A stretch of 64,000 nt of DNA, taken from positions 18,553 through 82,552 of the forward strand of contig NZ_JAOTPL010000015.1 in assembly GCF_025631005.1 (NCBI RefSeq). Direction: 5' to 3'. How positions within the stretch are numbered: the first letter of the stretch is position 1; the number at the start of each line of letters is the position of its first letter. This document shows, in pieces, positions 26,052 through 34,195 of this stretch. The position numbers and the translations under genes were made by a program. Source of the stretch: Haoranjiania flava (GTDB lineage Bacteria; Bacteroidota; Bacteroidia; Chitinophagales; Chitinophagaceae). A model generated the notes under the pieces. The model saw nothing but the letters and a program-made list of their open reading frames with translations, was not told the origin of the DNA and did no database searches.

Positions 26052-28478
26052 ATGATATATTTTTCCGCAAGCATCCAACGTGTTATGGCTATTGCTGTTG
26101 CATGGCTGCTGCTTTTCTCAAACGCTGCGTTGTCTCAGAAATTCAATGAGGTTGTTGACAACTACACCCAAAAGTATCCGTTGGAGCGCGTATACCTGCA
26201 CTATGATAAAACCATCTATACTGCCGGTGAAACTATCTGGTTCAAAGCCTACCTGCGTGATGGTTACGAAGCTGCCACGTTAAGTAAAAACCTCTACGTA
26301 GATTTCTCTGATGAGAGCGGTAAAGTGCTGGCGCATTCCATGTTCCCGATCGGGGAATCTTCCTCACGCGGACAGTTTATGATACCGAAAGATTTTTCCG
26401 GCACAGTACTGCAGGTAAAAGCCTATACGAAATGGATGCTGAATTTTGATACAGCATTTCTCTATAAAAAAACCATCAGGATCATTCCCAAAGGAAACCA
26501 GAATATTTTTATCAGGCCTCAGAAAACTAAGATCAGCTTTACGATGTTCCCGGAAGGCGGGGAGCTGGTTAGCGGTATTGAAAGTAAAGTGGCATTTCTG
26601 GCTACCGATCAGTATGGCAAGCCTGCGGTGGTTTCAGGTACGGTAAAAGACAGTAAAGGCAGTAAGGTTGCAGAGATAAATACACAACACAACGGTATGG
26701 GTTATTTTGCGCTGAAACCCACGGCCGGCGAGCGCTACCAGGCACAATGGTCAGGAAATGAAGGTAATGAAGGACAGGCAACACTGCCAACGGCGCTGGC
26801 AAACGGTATAACGCTGTCTGCCATTCCCAAAGACGGCAGCATTGCCTATAAAATACAGCGTACCCCCGGCGTGCCTGAAACTATGAAGCGCGTAATTATT
26901 GTGGGGATGATGTACAACAGGCTGGTTTATATGGCAAACATTAACCTGGCAGAAAAAACACAGGTGGAAGGCTCCATACCGTTTTTGCAATTGCCTGCCG
27001 GTATTTTGCAATTGACGGTGCTGGATGAAAATAAGAAACCTTTGGCAGAAAGGATAGTTTTTGTAAAAACAGAAGATTACAGGTTTAACGCAGAAGTAGG
27101 CTTGTCAAAACTTGGCACGGGAAAGCGGCAGGAAAATGAAGTATCGGTGCACATACCGGATAAATTACTCACCAATATATCCCTCTCTGTAACAGATGCG
27201 GGCATTAACTATGATAATTCGGAAAACATTTATTCAGGCCTGTTGCTTACCACACAAATAAAGGGCAGGGTGTACAATCCCGCATACTATTTTTCGGAAA
27301 ATAGTAAAAAAGTGAATGGTGAGCTTGACCTGGTAATGCTTACACATGGCTGGCGCAAATACAACTGGGAGTACATTTCCAAGGGTGCGGGCCCCGAAAT
27401 TAAATACCGGCCTGATACTGCATACATGTCTTTCGGAGGAAAAATATATGCTACCCAGGAGCAGATTGCCAGCGGCGGAGATCTGGTAGCCATACTTAAA
27501 ATGAAGGGTGATGTAAGCACCACCGGGCAGAATTTTATTGTAGTGCCCATAAGAAAAGACGGTACTTTCAACGATAATAGCATCTCTTTCATGGACTCTG
27601 TTTCGGTCTATTATACATTCTCTAACAAGAACAGCCCACTGCGCTATGCGGAAGTAAGGTTCCTGGAAGGCAAACTGGTGCCGCCGGTGAAAATACCTAT
27701 GGATGCTGCCGATGTGCTTGCGACTAAAAGCATTGATTCATCAGGGTTCTGGCGCGACAGGTATTTTGCCACCATGAATTTTTCCAACTGGGAAGAAGGC
27801 GATCTGAAAGACGTGGTCGTGGAAGCCAAGACAAAAACCGCACTGGAAAAACTGGATGAAAGGTATGCCTCCGGATTTTTTAAAGGCGACGCCTACCAGT
27901 TTGACCTGACCAATGATATTTCGGCTATGAGTGCGCAGAATATCTTTCAATACCTCCAGAGCAGGGTACCCGGTTTGCAGATAAGTAACGCGCAGGCAAG
28001 CTCTCCGAGCCTTTCATGGCGCGGTGCAACGCCCACATTATTCCTGGATGAGATGCAGGTAGACCCGGAGTTTGTTGCCAACCTCAATGTGAATGATATA
28101 GCTTACGTAAAAGTTTTCCGCCCTCCGTTCTTTGGTGCGCCGGGCGGCGGTTCAGGCGGCGGCATAGCCGTTTATACCAAAAAAGGCGGCGATGTTACAA
28201 GTGGTTCTTCCGGCCCTGCCATTCCATCCAAAGTGATAGAAGCTTATACGGTTATCAAAGAATTTTACCACCCTGACTATGCAGTTCTTAATCCTGAACA
28301 TGAAAAACAGGACCTGAGAAGCACGCTTTACTGGAACCCCATGATATTGCTGGATGAGAAAACCCCAACGCATAAATTTAAATTCTATAACAACGATGTG
28401 ACCGGTGCATTCCGCATTGTAATGGAAGGCATCAATGCAGATGGTAAGTTGATCCACATAGAAAAAGTAATCAAATAA
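26052..28478 (+). CDS. Secreted MG2-like/TonB plug-domain protein
   Basis: An 808-residue exported protein (signal peptide 1-29, ending A-L-S-Q). The mature N-terminus (Y-P-L-E-R-V-Y-L-H-Y-D-K-T-I-Y-T-A-G-E-T-I-W-F-K-A-Y) is the start of an MG2/alpha-2-macroglobulin-type beta-sandwich domain. Further beta-rich domains follow, and near 620-715 a TonB-receptor plug-like domain (N-I-F-Q-Y-L-Q-S-R-V-P-G-L-Q-I, then A-P-G-G-G-S-G-G-G-I-A-V-Y-T-K-K). No barrel follows, so it is not itself a receptor. Such proteins are frequent in this phylum and are thought to be surface-associated. Their function is not established. The gene seems monocistronic, 70 bases behind dnaB. Confidence 0.8.
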   Translation: MIYFSASIQRVMAIAVAWLLLFSNAALSQKFNEVVDNYTQKYPLERVYLHYDKTIYTAGETIWFKAYLRDGYEAATLSKNLYVDFSDESGKVLAHSMFPIGESSSRGQFMIPKDFSGTVLQVKAYTKWMLNFDTAFLYKKTIRIIPKGNQNIFIRPQKTKISFTMFPEGGELVSGIESKVAFLATDQYGKPAVVSGTVKDSKGSKVAEINTQHNGMGYFALKPTAGERYQAQWSGNEGNEGQATLPTALANGITLSAIPKDGSIAYKIQRTPGVPETMKRVIIVGMMYNRLVYMANINLAEKTQVEGSIPFLQLPAGILQLTVLDENKKPLAERIVFVKTEDYRFNAEVGLSKLGTGKRQENEVSVHIPDKLLTNISLSVTDAGINYDNSENIYSGLLLTTQIKGRVYNPAYYFSENSKKVNGELDLVMLTHGWRKYNWEYISKGAGPEIKYRPDTAYMSFGGKIYATQEQIASGGDLVAILKMKGDVSTTGQNFIVVPIRKDGTFNDNSISFMDSVSVYYTFSNKNSPLRYAEVRFLEGKLVPPVKIPMDAADVLATKSIDSSGFWRDRYFATMNFSNWEEGDLKDVVVEAKTKTALEKLDERYASGFFKGDAYQFDLTNDISAMSAQNIFQYLQSRVPGLQISNAQASSPSLSWRGATPTLFLDEMQVDPEFVANLNVNDIAYVKVFRPPFFGAPGGGSGGGIAVYTKKGGDVTSGSSGPAIPSKVIEAYTVIKEFYHPDYAVLNPEHEKQDLRSTLYWNPMILLDEKTPTHKFKFYNNDVTGAFRIVMEGINADGKLIHIEKVIK

Positions 28479-28513
28479 TTTGCATCAGCACAGCGAAAGA
28501 ATTTAATAGTATT

Positions 28514-29275
28514 ATGCAGAAAATAATTATTTCGGTTAAAGACCTGGTGAAAAAGTATGGAAACTTTGAAGCTGTAAAAGGCATCAGCTTTGATGTGTAT
28601 GCGGGAGAGATATTCGGATTGCTCGGACCCAACGGAGCCGGTAAATCCACCACGCTGGAAATCCTGGAGACCTTGCGCAGCAAGACTTCCGGGGAAGTAA
28701 CCATTCACGGTTTCGACCTGGAAAAGCACCCCGCAGAAATTAAACAGATCATTGGTGTGCAACTGCAGAACTCAGGCTATTATCCACAATTGAAACTTAT
28801 TGAGCTGGTAGAAATGTTTGCGGGACTGTACAATCAAAAAACAGATGCCCTGGCATTACTGAAGAGTATGCAGCTTGAAGATAAGGCAAACAGCCTTTAC
28901 AAAGAATTAAGCGGCGGCCAGCAGCAGCGGTTCTCCCTCGCCATTACACTCATTAACCATCCGAAAATTATTTTTTTGGATGAGCCTACCACCGGTCTGG
29001 ACCCGCAGGCCAGGCGCAATCTCTGGCAACTGATAAAACGTATCCGTGATAATGGAACAACAGTGATCATTACCACGCATTACATGGACGAGGCAGAGAT
29101 GCTATGCGACAGAGTAGCCATTATTGATTCAGGAAAAATAATTTCCATAGCTTCTCCGGAGCAGATGATAGATGAGCTGTTGCTAAGCGGCTTTGAAAAA
29201 GCAAAAGAGACCAAGCGCGCCAACCTGGAAGATGTATTTATACACCTTACCGGTAAACAACTCCGGGAAGAATGA
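28514..29275 (+). CDS. ABC transporter ATP-binding protein (orphan)
   Basis: A 253-residue ABC ATPase of the drug/polysaccharide-export type: Walker A G-P-N-G-A-G-K-S-T, Q-loop around Q-L-Q-N-S-G-Y-Y-P, signature L-S-G-G-Q-Q-Q-R, Walker B I-I-F-L-D-E-P-T-T-G-L-D and the switch His in T-T-H-Y-M-D-E-A. The C-terminal part (E-D-V-F-I-H-L-T-G-K) fits the CcmA/DrrA-like subfamily that pairs with ABC-2 membrane proteins. No permease gene lies next to it; the neighbour downstream is convergent and its stop codon directly abuts this one. It must use a permease encoded elsewhere, or the partner has been lost. Confidence 0.88.
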   Translation: MQKIIISVKDLVKKYGNFEAVKGISFDVYAGEIFGLLGPNGAGKSTTLEILETLRSKTSGEVTIHGFDLEKHPAEIKQIIGVQLQNSGYYPQLKLIELVEMFAGLYNQKTDALALLKSMQLEDKANSLYKELSGGQQQRFSLAITLINHPKIIFLDEPTTGLDPQARRNLWQLIKRIRDNGTTVIITTHYMDEAEMLCDRVAIIDSGKIISIASPEQMIDELLLSGFEKAKETKRANLEDVFIHLTGKQLREE

Positions 29276-30250
29276 TCAGGTGTTGGTTTCTGTCAATGGC
29301 ACATCTGGCTGTACAGCATAGTTTTTCTCTACACGCTCTACCCATACGGCGTATTTATTGGGGTAGATCTCCCTGCCTTTGATCTTTGCATAAGCCCGCG
29401 TAAAAGCCGCACCCAGGTACAGGATGATGGCTGAATAATACACAAACAATAAGATCACCACAATGGATCCGGCAGCGCCGTAAGTAGAGGCCACAGGGCT
29501 TTTCTGCAGGTAATAGCTGATACCGAACTTACCCAGCATGAACATTAATGAGGTAATGATGGCGCCGTTAAACACGTCGCGCCACATGATCTTTGCATCG
29601 GGCAGTACTTTAAAGATGATGCCGAAAAGTAAGCCGGTGGTTACAAATGTCAGCAGCAGGTTTAGCATATAGGCATTATAGACTTCAATCTGCGGCAGCA
29701 CCCGGTACAGTTGTTCTGAGATGCTGTCGAGCACAGCGTTTAAGATCAGTGATACCAACAATATAAATCCCAGGCTTATGACGATTGAAAAACTCAGCAG
29801 CCTGTTTATCAGCAGTTTCAGCCAGCCTTTCTTGGGTTTGGCTTTTAAGCGCCAGATCACGTTGATGGAATCCTGTATCTCGGTAAATACGCCGGTTGCA
29901 GAGAATATCAGCGCAATAATGCTGGCAATCTGCGCCAGGCCTGAGTTTTTAGAGTTTAGTGCGCTGGTGAGCATGGTTTCTATTTGTTTGGCAGCGCCGT
30001 CGCCCACGAAGGAGCGCATGTGTAAATAAATAGTACCGATAGGCTTATCAACAGTCATAATAGTTGCAATGGAGATGATGATCACCAGCATGGGCACCAG
30101 CGCAAAAATGGCATAGTACGCCAGTGCTGCGCTCATACGCAGGAGCTTGTAGTCGAAGAAATCGGCAAAGGTTTGTTTCCATGCGCTTCCGAACATGGAA
30201 ATATTCTCCCTGATCTTCAGCGGAATTATTTTTTTATACAAGTTTTTCAT
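29276..30250 (-). CDS. YihY/BrkB-family membrane protein
   Basis: About 324 residues with six hydrophobic segments and the YihY family hallmarks: A-A-L-A-Y-Y-A-I-F-A-L-V-P-M-L in the first membrane span, G-A-A-K-Q-I-E in the following loop, and A-A-G-S-I-V-V-I-L-L-F-V-Y-Y-S-A-I-I-L-Y-L-G-A-A-F-T near the end. The family was once called ribonuclease BN and is now regarded as an inner-membrane protein of uncertain, perhaps transport, function. The frame is open further upstream, but the ATG at 30250 gives MKNLYKKIIP and overlaps the MazG-like gene by only 17 bases, so it is preferred. It is co-transcribed with the MazG-like gene and dtd. Confidence 0.86.
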   Translation of the reverse strand: MKNLYKKIIPLKIRENISMFGSAWKQTFADFFDYKLLRMSAALAYYAIFALVPMLVIIISIATIMTVDKPIGTIYLHMRSFVGDGAAKQIETMLTSALNSKNSGLAQIASIIALIFSATGVFTEIQDSINVIWRLKAKPKKGWLKLLINRLLSFSIVISLGFILLVSLILNAVLDSISEQLYRVLPQIEVYNAYMLNLLLTFVTTGLLFGIIFKVLPDAKIMWRDVFNGAIITSLMFMLGKFGISYYLQKSPVASTYGAAGSIVVILLFVYYSAIILYLGAAFTRAYAKIKGREIYPNKYAVWVERVEKNYAVQPDVPLTETNT

Positions 30251-30560
30251 TATTCGCATGTCTGTTGCTATCCCTGTTGGTTTTCTTTTTAAAATTATCC
30301 TCCAATGCCTTGGTGAGGTCAACGCCTGTCTGGTTTGCGAGGCAGAGCAGCACCCACAATACGTCTGCCATTTCATCCGCGATGTTTTTATTTTTATCGC
30401 TTTCCTTGAAAGATTGTTCACCATACGTGCGCACCATTATCCTTGAGAGTTCGCCTACCTCTTCCATTAAAATACCCAGGTTGGTCATCTCATTGAAATA
30501 GCGCACACCAAGGGTTCTGATCCATTCATCTACTTTCTCCTGGGCTTGTTGTATGGTCAT
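30234..30560 (-). CDS. MazG-like nucleotide pyrophosphohydrolase
   Basis: A 108-residue all-alpha protein. The E-x-x-E-(x)n-E-x-x-D metal-binding pattern of the family is visible in L-M-E-E-V-G-E-L-S-R and later D-E-M-A-D-V-L-W-V-L-L-C-L-A-N. Such enzymes hydrolyse nucleoside triphosphates to monophosphates and pyrophosphate and remove non-canonical nucleotides. It sits between dtd and the YihY-family gene, overlapping the latter by 17 bases. The dtd stop is 13 bases upstream of its start, so the three form an operon. Confidence 0.87.
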   Translation of the reverse strand: MTIQQAQEKVDEWIRTLGVRYFNEMTNLGILMEEVGELSRIMVRTYGEQSFKESDKNKNIADEMADVLWVLLCLANQTGVDLTKALEDNFKKKTNRDSNRHANNEKLV

Positions 30561-30573
30561 AGGTCAGCGTTTT

Positions 30574-31026
30574 TTATTCTTTGTTTTTAGAATCTATCCA
30601 GATGGTTACAGGCCCGTCGTTGGTGAGCGTTACTTTCATATCGGCCCCAAAAATGCCTGTCTGTATAGGTTTGCCGAGATCGGTTTGCAACTGGCCGATC
30701 ATTTTTTCATAGAGCGGTATTGCCGTTTCCGGCTTGCTCGCCCTGATATAGGATGGCCGGTTGCCTTTCTTTGTATTTGCATGCAGCGTAAACTGGCTGA
30801 TAAGTAAGATATCGCCGTTCATTTCTTTAACGCTCATATTCATTATGCCTTCCGCATCATCAAAAATCCTCAGGTTGCAGATCTTATTGCTGAGCCATTG
30901 TATGTCATCAGTGGTGTCTGCATCTTCAATACCGATAAAAACCAGCAGCCCGGTATGAATTATTCCTGCAATGTCTTTATTTACTGCTACTTTTGCTTCA
31001 CTCACTCTTTGTATCAGCACACGCAT
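30574..31026 (-). CDS. dtd: D-aminoacyl-tRNA deacylase
   Basis: The 150-residue enzyme frees D-amino acids, and mischarged glycine, from tRNA. The opening M-R-V-L-I-Q-R-V-S-E-A-K-V, the S-Q-F-T-L motif (about 77-81) that holds the active-site Thr, and the G-P-V-T-I-W-I-D-S near the end, with the G-P-V-T/cis-Pro loop, are all typical. Length and composition are normal. It is the first gene of an operon with a MazG-like enzyme and a YihY-family protein, and it is divergent from arfB with only 30 bases between the two starts. Confidence 0.95.
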   Translation of the reverse strand: MRVLIQRVSEAKVAVNKDIAGIIHTGLLVFIGIEDADTTDDIQWLSNKICNLRIFDDAEGIMNMSVKEMNGDILLISQFTLHANTKKGNRPSYIRASKPETAIPLYEKMIGQLQTDLGKPIQTGIFGADMKVTLTNDGPVTIWIDSKNKE

Positions 31027-31056
31027 AAAATCTTATTTTTACAAAAATAACGAACT

Positions 31057-31452
31057 ATGACAGATATTTCCGCTGAATTAGTATTTCAAACAGCGAGGAG
31101 CGGCGGCAAAGGCGGACAAAACGTAAACAAGGTAGAAACTATGGTCATCGCAAGGTGGCACGTACAGCGCTCGGTGTTTTTCGGTGATGACGACAAGGCA
31201 ATACTGTTTGAAAAATTAAAAAACAATGTCAATGCAAACGGAGAACTGCTGGTAAAGTCACAGTCAGAAAGATCACAGCTGTTAAATAAAGAAGCAGCTA
31301 TAAGAAAAATAAACCTGTTGGTAAACAATGCTTTGATCAAAAAGAAAAAACGGCTGAAAACCAACCCAGGCAAGGCTTCCATTGAAAGAAGGCTGAAAAG
31401 CAAGAAGATTGAATCTTTAAAGAAACAGCAAAGAAGAAAAGATCTGTATTAA
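31057..31452 (+). CDS. arfB: Alternative ribosome-rescue factor / peptidyl-tRNA hydrolase
   Basis: A 131-residue protein with the release-factor catalytic motif G-G-K-G-G-Q (G19, G20, Q21) and a strongly basic C-terminal tail (KKKKRLKTNPGK, later KKQQRRKDLY). This is the layout of ArfB (YaeJ), which enters the empty mRNA channel of stalled ribosomes with its tail and hydrolyses the peptidyl-tRNA. The codon-recognition domains of true release factors are missing, as expected. It is divergent from dtd, another enzyme that cleaves an ester bond on tRNA. Confidence 0.92.
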   Translation: MTDISAELVFQTARSGGKGGQNVNKVETMVIARWHVQRSVFFGDDDKAILFEKLKNNVNANGELLVKSQSERSQLLNKEAAIRKINLLVNNALIKKKKRLKTNPGKASIERRLKSKKIESLKKQQRRKDLY

Positions 31453-31521
31453 TCCGGAGTATTTAACAGGGCGGTAAATATGTGGACAAAATAAGTTAAA
31501 TTTGCATCACAAAAATTGATT

Positions 31522-32472
31522 ATGGAGCAACAAGCTATGGAAAGGGTTAAATGTTTAATTATAGGATCCGGCCCTGCAGGCTACACCGCTGCGATTTATG
31601 CAGCCAGAGCCAACCTGAAGCCCCTGCTTTACCAGGGAATACAGCCGGGGGGGCAACTGACCATCACTACCCATGTGGAAAACTATCCCGGCTATCCTGA
31701 AGGAAAAATGGGTCCGGAGATCATGGTGGATTTTGAAAAACAAGCTGCCAGGATGGGTGCCGACATCCGCTATGGCCTTGCCACTAAAGTTGATTTCTCG
31801 GGAGATATTCATAAAGTACAGATAGATGATCATACATGGATTGAAGCGGAAACAGTCATCATCTCTACAGGAGCATCTGCCAAATGGCTGGGATTGCCCA
31901 GCGAGCAAAGGCTTAACGGCTACGGCGTAAGCGCCTGTGCTGTGTGCGACGGATTTTTCTTCCGCGGCAAAGACGTATCCATCGTGGGTGCGGGAGATAC
32001 AGCGTGTGAGGAAGCCATCTATCTTTCTAACATCGCCACTAAAGTGCATATGATCGTGCGTAAAGGTGAGGGCGGCATGCGGGCAAGCAAGATCATGCAG
32101 CAAAGGGTAAAGGACAACCCTAAAATACAGATCCACTGGAACTCAGAGCCGGTAGAGGTTCTGGGCGAAAAGACTGTAACAGGCGTGCGAATCAAAGACA
32201 ACCAGAGCGGCGAAACCAAAGACCTGGATGTGAGCGCTATGTTCGTAGCTATAGGCCATCACCCGAACAGTGACATTTTTAAAGAATTCATAGATACCGA
32301 TGAAACGGGCTATATCAATACACAGCCGGGAACTTCCAAAACAAATGTACCGGGCGTATTTGCTGCAGGTGATGTGCAGGATAAGATATACCGCCAGGCA
32401 GTAACAGCGGCAGGCAGCGGTTGTATGGCCGCGCTGGATGCCGAAAGATATTTAGCCGCAAAAGAATCTTAA
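31522..32472 (+). CDS. trxB: Thioredoxin-disulfide reductase
   Basis: The 316-residue flavoprotein passes electrons from NADPH to thioredoxin. It has the FAD-binding G-S-G-P-A-G-Y-T-A-A near the N-terminus, the redox pair in S-A-C-A-V-C-D-G (C139, C142), the NADPH-binding G-A-G-D-T-A-C-E-E-A and the C-terminal FAD motif G-V-F-A-A-G-D-V-Q-D. The ATG at 31522 is preferred over an upstream TTG (31516). A TAAATTTG promoter box lies at 31497-31504. folB follows after one base, so both are probably translated from one message. Confidence 0.95.
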   Translation: MEQQAMERVKCLIIGSGPAGYTAAIYAARANLKPLLYQGIQPGGQLTITTHVENYPGYPEGKMGPEIMVDFEKQAARMGADIRYGLATKVDFSGDIHKVQIDDHTWIEAETVIISTGASAKWLGLPSEQRLNGYGVSACAVCDGFFFRGKDVSIVGAGDTACEEAIYLSNIATKVHMIVRKGEGGMRASKIMQQRVKDNPKIQIHWNSEPVEVLGEKTVTGVRIKDNQSGETKDLDVSAMFVAIGHHPNSDIFKEFIDTDETGYINTQPGTSKTNVPGVFAAGDVQDKIYRQAVTAAGSGCMAALDAERYLAAKES

Positions 32473-32473
32473 T

Positions 32474-32827
32474 ATGCTGTCCATTCGTTTAAACGACCTG
32501 CAATTTTTTGCCCGGCACGGCCTTTACGAAGAGGAAAAGATCATTGGTGGTGAATTTGTAGTAAATGTGCTTATTGAATATGCACCGCAGGCGCCGGTCG
32601 TTTACCGTCTGGAAGATACCATTGATTATGCCGCTGTTTACCAACTCGTAAAACAAAAGATGCAACAGCCCACACCACTGTTGGAAACACTGGCTATGCA
32701 AATGGTCAACGATATACTGGAAGCCTGTCCGCTGGCTGAAAACGTGGAAGTTTCTGTGCGGAAAGTTAAGCCTCCCATTGCGAATTACATAGGCAGTACA
32801 GAAGCTGCGTATAGTAAGAGAAGGTAA
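32474..32827 (+). CDS. folB: Dihydroneopterin aldolase
   Basis: The 117-residue enzyme of folate synthesis converts 7,8-dihydroneopterin to 6-hydroxymethyl-dihydropterin. The family pattern is clear: L-N-D-L-Q-F-F-A-R-H-G-L-Y-E-E-E at the start, D-T-I-D-Y-A-A-V-Y in the middle, L-L-E-T-L-A-M and V-R-K-V-K-P-P-I at the end. The start is one base after the trxB stop. The thyA gene, which oxidises a folate cofactor, is convergent one base beyond its stop. Confidence 0.93.
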   Translation: MLSIRLNDLQFFARHGLYEEEKIIGGEFVVNVLIEYAPQAPVVYRLEDTIDYAAVYQLVKQKMQQPTPLLETLAMQMVNDILEACPLAENVEVSVRKVKPPIANYIGSTEAAYSKRR

Positions 32828-32828
32828 G

Positions 32829-33623
32829 CTATACTGCTACCGGAGCCTTAATACCCGGATGGCACTGGTAGTTTTCCAGGGTGAAATCTTCATAGGTAAA
32901 TTCAAAAATATCGCGGATATCTTTATTCAGCTTCATCACAGGCAAGGGGTAGGGTTGCCTGCTCAATTGCAGTTTCGCCTGATCAATATGGTTGTTGTAC
33001 AAATGTACGTCTCCGAATGTATGTATAAAATCTCCCACACCAAGATCACAGACCTGCGCCATCATCATGGTGAGCAATGCATAAGAAGCAATGTTGAAAG
33101 GTACGCCTAAGAACACGTCTGCGCTACGCTGGTATAGCTGGCAGCTGAGCTTGTTATCTGCCACGTAAAACTGGAACATCGTGTGGCAGGGCATTAGCGC
33201 CATATCTTTCAGCTCGCCTACGTTCCAGGCGCTTACGATCATCCGGCGGCTGTCTGGATTTGTTTGTATCTGTTGCAGCACATCCTTGATCTGGTCATAG
33301 GTTTTGCCGTCAGCGCCCTGCCAGCTGCGCCACTGCTTCCCGTATACCGGCCCCAGATCACCATGGGCATCTGCCCATTCATCCCAGATAGAGACTTTAT
33401 TGTCTTTCAGGTATTGAATATTGGTATCGCCTTTGAGGAACCACAACAGTTCGTGTATAATGCTCCTGAGGTGAAGTTTCTTGGTGGTAACCATAGGAAA
33501 ACCTTCGTGAAGGTTAAAGCGCATCTGGTAGCCAAATACACTTGTGGTACCGGTTCCGGTGCGGTCTTCTTTTTTTACGCCATTGTCTATAATGTGTTGT
33601 AACAGATTGAGGTATTGCTGCAT
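32829..33623 (-). CDS. thyA: Thymidylate synthase
   Basis: Makes dTMP from dUMP with methylene-tetrahydrofolate. Its 264 residues equal the length of the E. coli enzyme, and the catalytic Cys is at the same position (C146, in A-L-M-P-C-H-T-M-F-Q-F-Y-V). Other hallmarks are D-R-T-G-T-G-T near residue 20, R-R-M-I-V-S-A-W-N and Q-L-Y-Q-R-S-A-D-V-F-L-G-V-P-F-N. It ends in P-V-A-V. A TAATTTTG box (33637-33644, minus) lies 14 bases before the ATG. It is convergent with folB. Confidence 0.97.
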   Translation of the reverse strand: MQQYLNLLQHIIDNGVKKEDRTGTGTTSVFGYQMRFNLHEGFPMVTTKKLHLRSIIHELLWFLKGDTNIQYLKDNKVSIWDEWADAHGDLGPVYGKQWRSWQGADGKTYDQIKDVLQQIQTNPDSRRMIVSAWNVGELKDMALMPCHTMFQFYVADNKLSCQLYQRSADVFLGVPFNIASYALLTMMMAQVCDLGVGDFIHTFGDVHLYNNHIDQAKLQLSRQPYPLPVMKLNKDIRDIFEFTYEDFTLENYQCHPGIKAPVAV

Positions 33624-33670
33624 TCTTCAAAAGTAGCAAAATTATTTATTCGGCCAATGCCAGAACTTGA

Positions 33671-34192
33671 TTAACCTGGTTTCAATACTTTCTCAAAAGC
33701 TTTGCGTGCACTGCCGCGGAAATACACTTCCCCGCAATAAGTATAGCCCAGTTTTTCAAGAATTTTCAGCATGGGCACGTTGTCAAAATTCGTATCTACT
33801 TTAATGCTGAAAATGTTGTTGGCTACAGCATGATCTTCCACTAATTTAAACAGTCCGGTGGCAATTCCCTGGCCTGCAACTTCACCGGATACTGCTACGC
33901 GGTGTACCACCAGGAAGTCGCCATTTGTGAGCCATTCACCTTTAATATGATCATAGGCAGGTTCATTATTGAACAAGACTGCACAGTAAGCAATGATATT
34001 TTCACCTGCTGAAAGCACGTATCCATGCGCGTTTTCAATATCCTGCCTGATGGTTTCAGGGTTGGGGTAGCCATCCTGCCATTGGCTGCTGCCGTCAAGC
34101 TTTCTGCGTTCAATGGCCTGTTGTATGATTTTCCAGATGCTGTTGATGTCTGCTTCAGCAGCTTTCCTGAATTGTAAATTTTCTATGGCCAT
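33671..34192 (-). CDS. GNAT-family N-acetyltransferase
   Basis: A 173-residue GNAT domain protein. The acetyl-CoA-binding strand-loop-helix is visible as R-V-A-V-S-G-E-V-A-G-Q-G-I-A-T-G-L-F-K-L-V-E (about 97-117), followed by I-S-I-K-V-D-T-N-like residues and a final L-G-Y-T-Y-C-G-E-V-Y-F-R-G. It starts three bases behind the stop of the class III aminotransferase gene, so the two are co-transcribed and may act on the same amine or amino acid. The substrate is not evident. Confidence 0.87.
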   Translation of the reverse strand: MAIENLQFRKAAEADINSIWKIIQQAIERRKLDGSSQWQDGYPNPETIRQDIENAHGYVLSAGENIIAYCAVLFNNEPAYDHIKGEWLTNGDFLVVHRVAVSGEVAGQGIATGLFKLVEDHAVANNIFSIKVDTNFDNVPMLKILEKLGYTYCGEVYFRGSARKAFEKVLKPG

Positions 34193-34195
34193 AAC

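Noticed and set aside
29276..30424. Longer version of the YihY-family gene starting at 30424
   Set aside because: Its first 58 codons lie inside the MazG-like gene in another frame and show no family similarity; the start at 30250 fits the YihY N-terminus.
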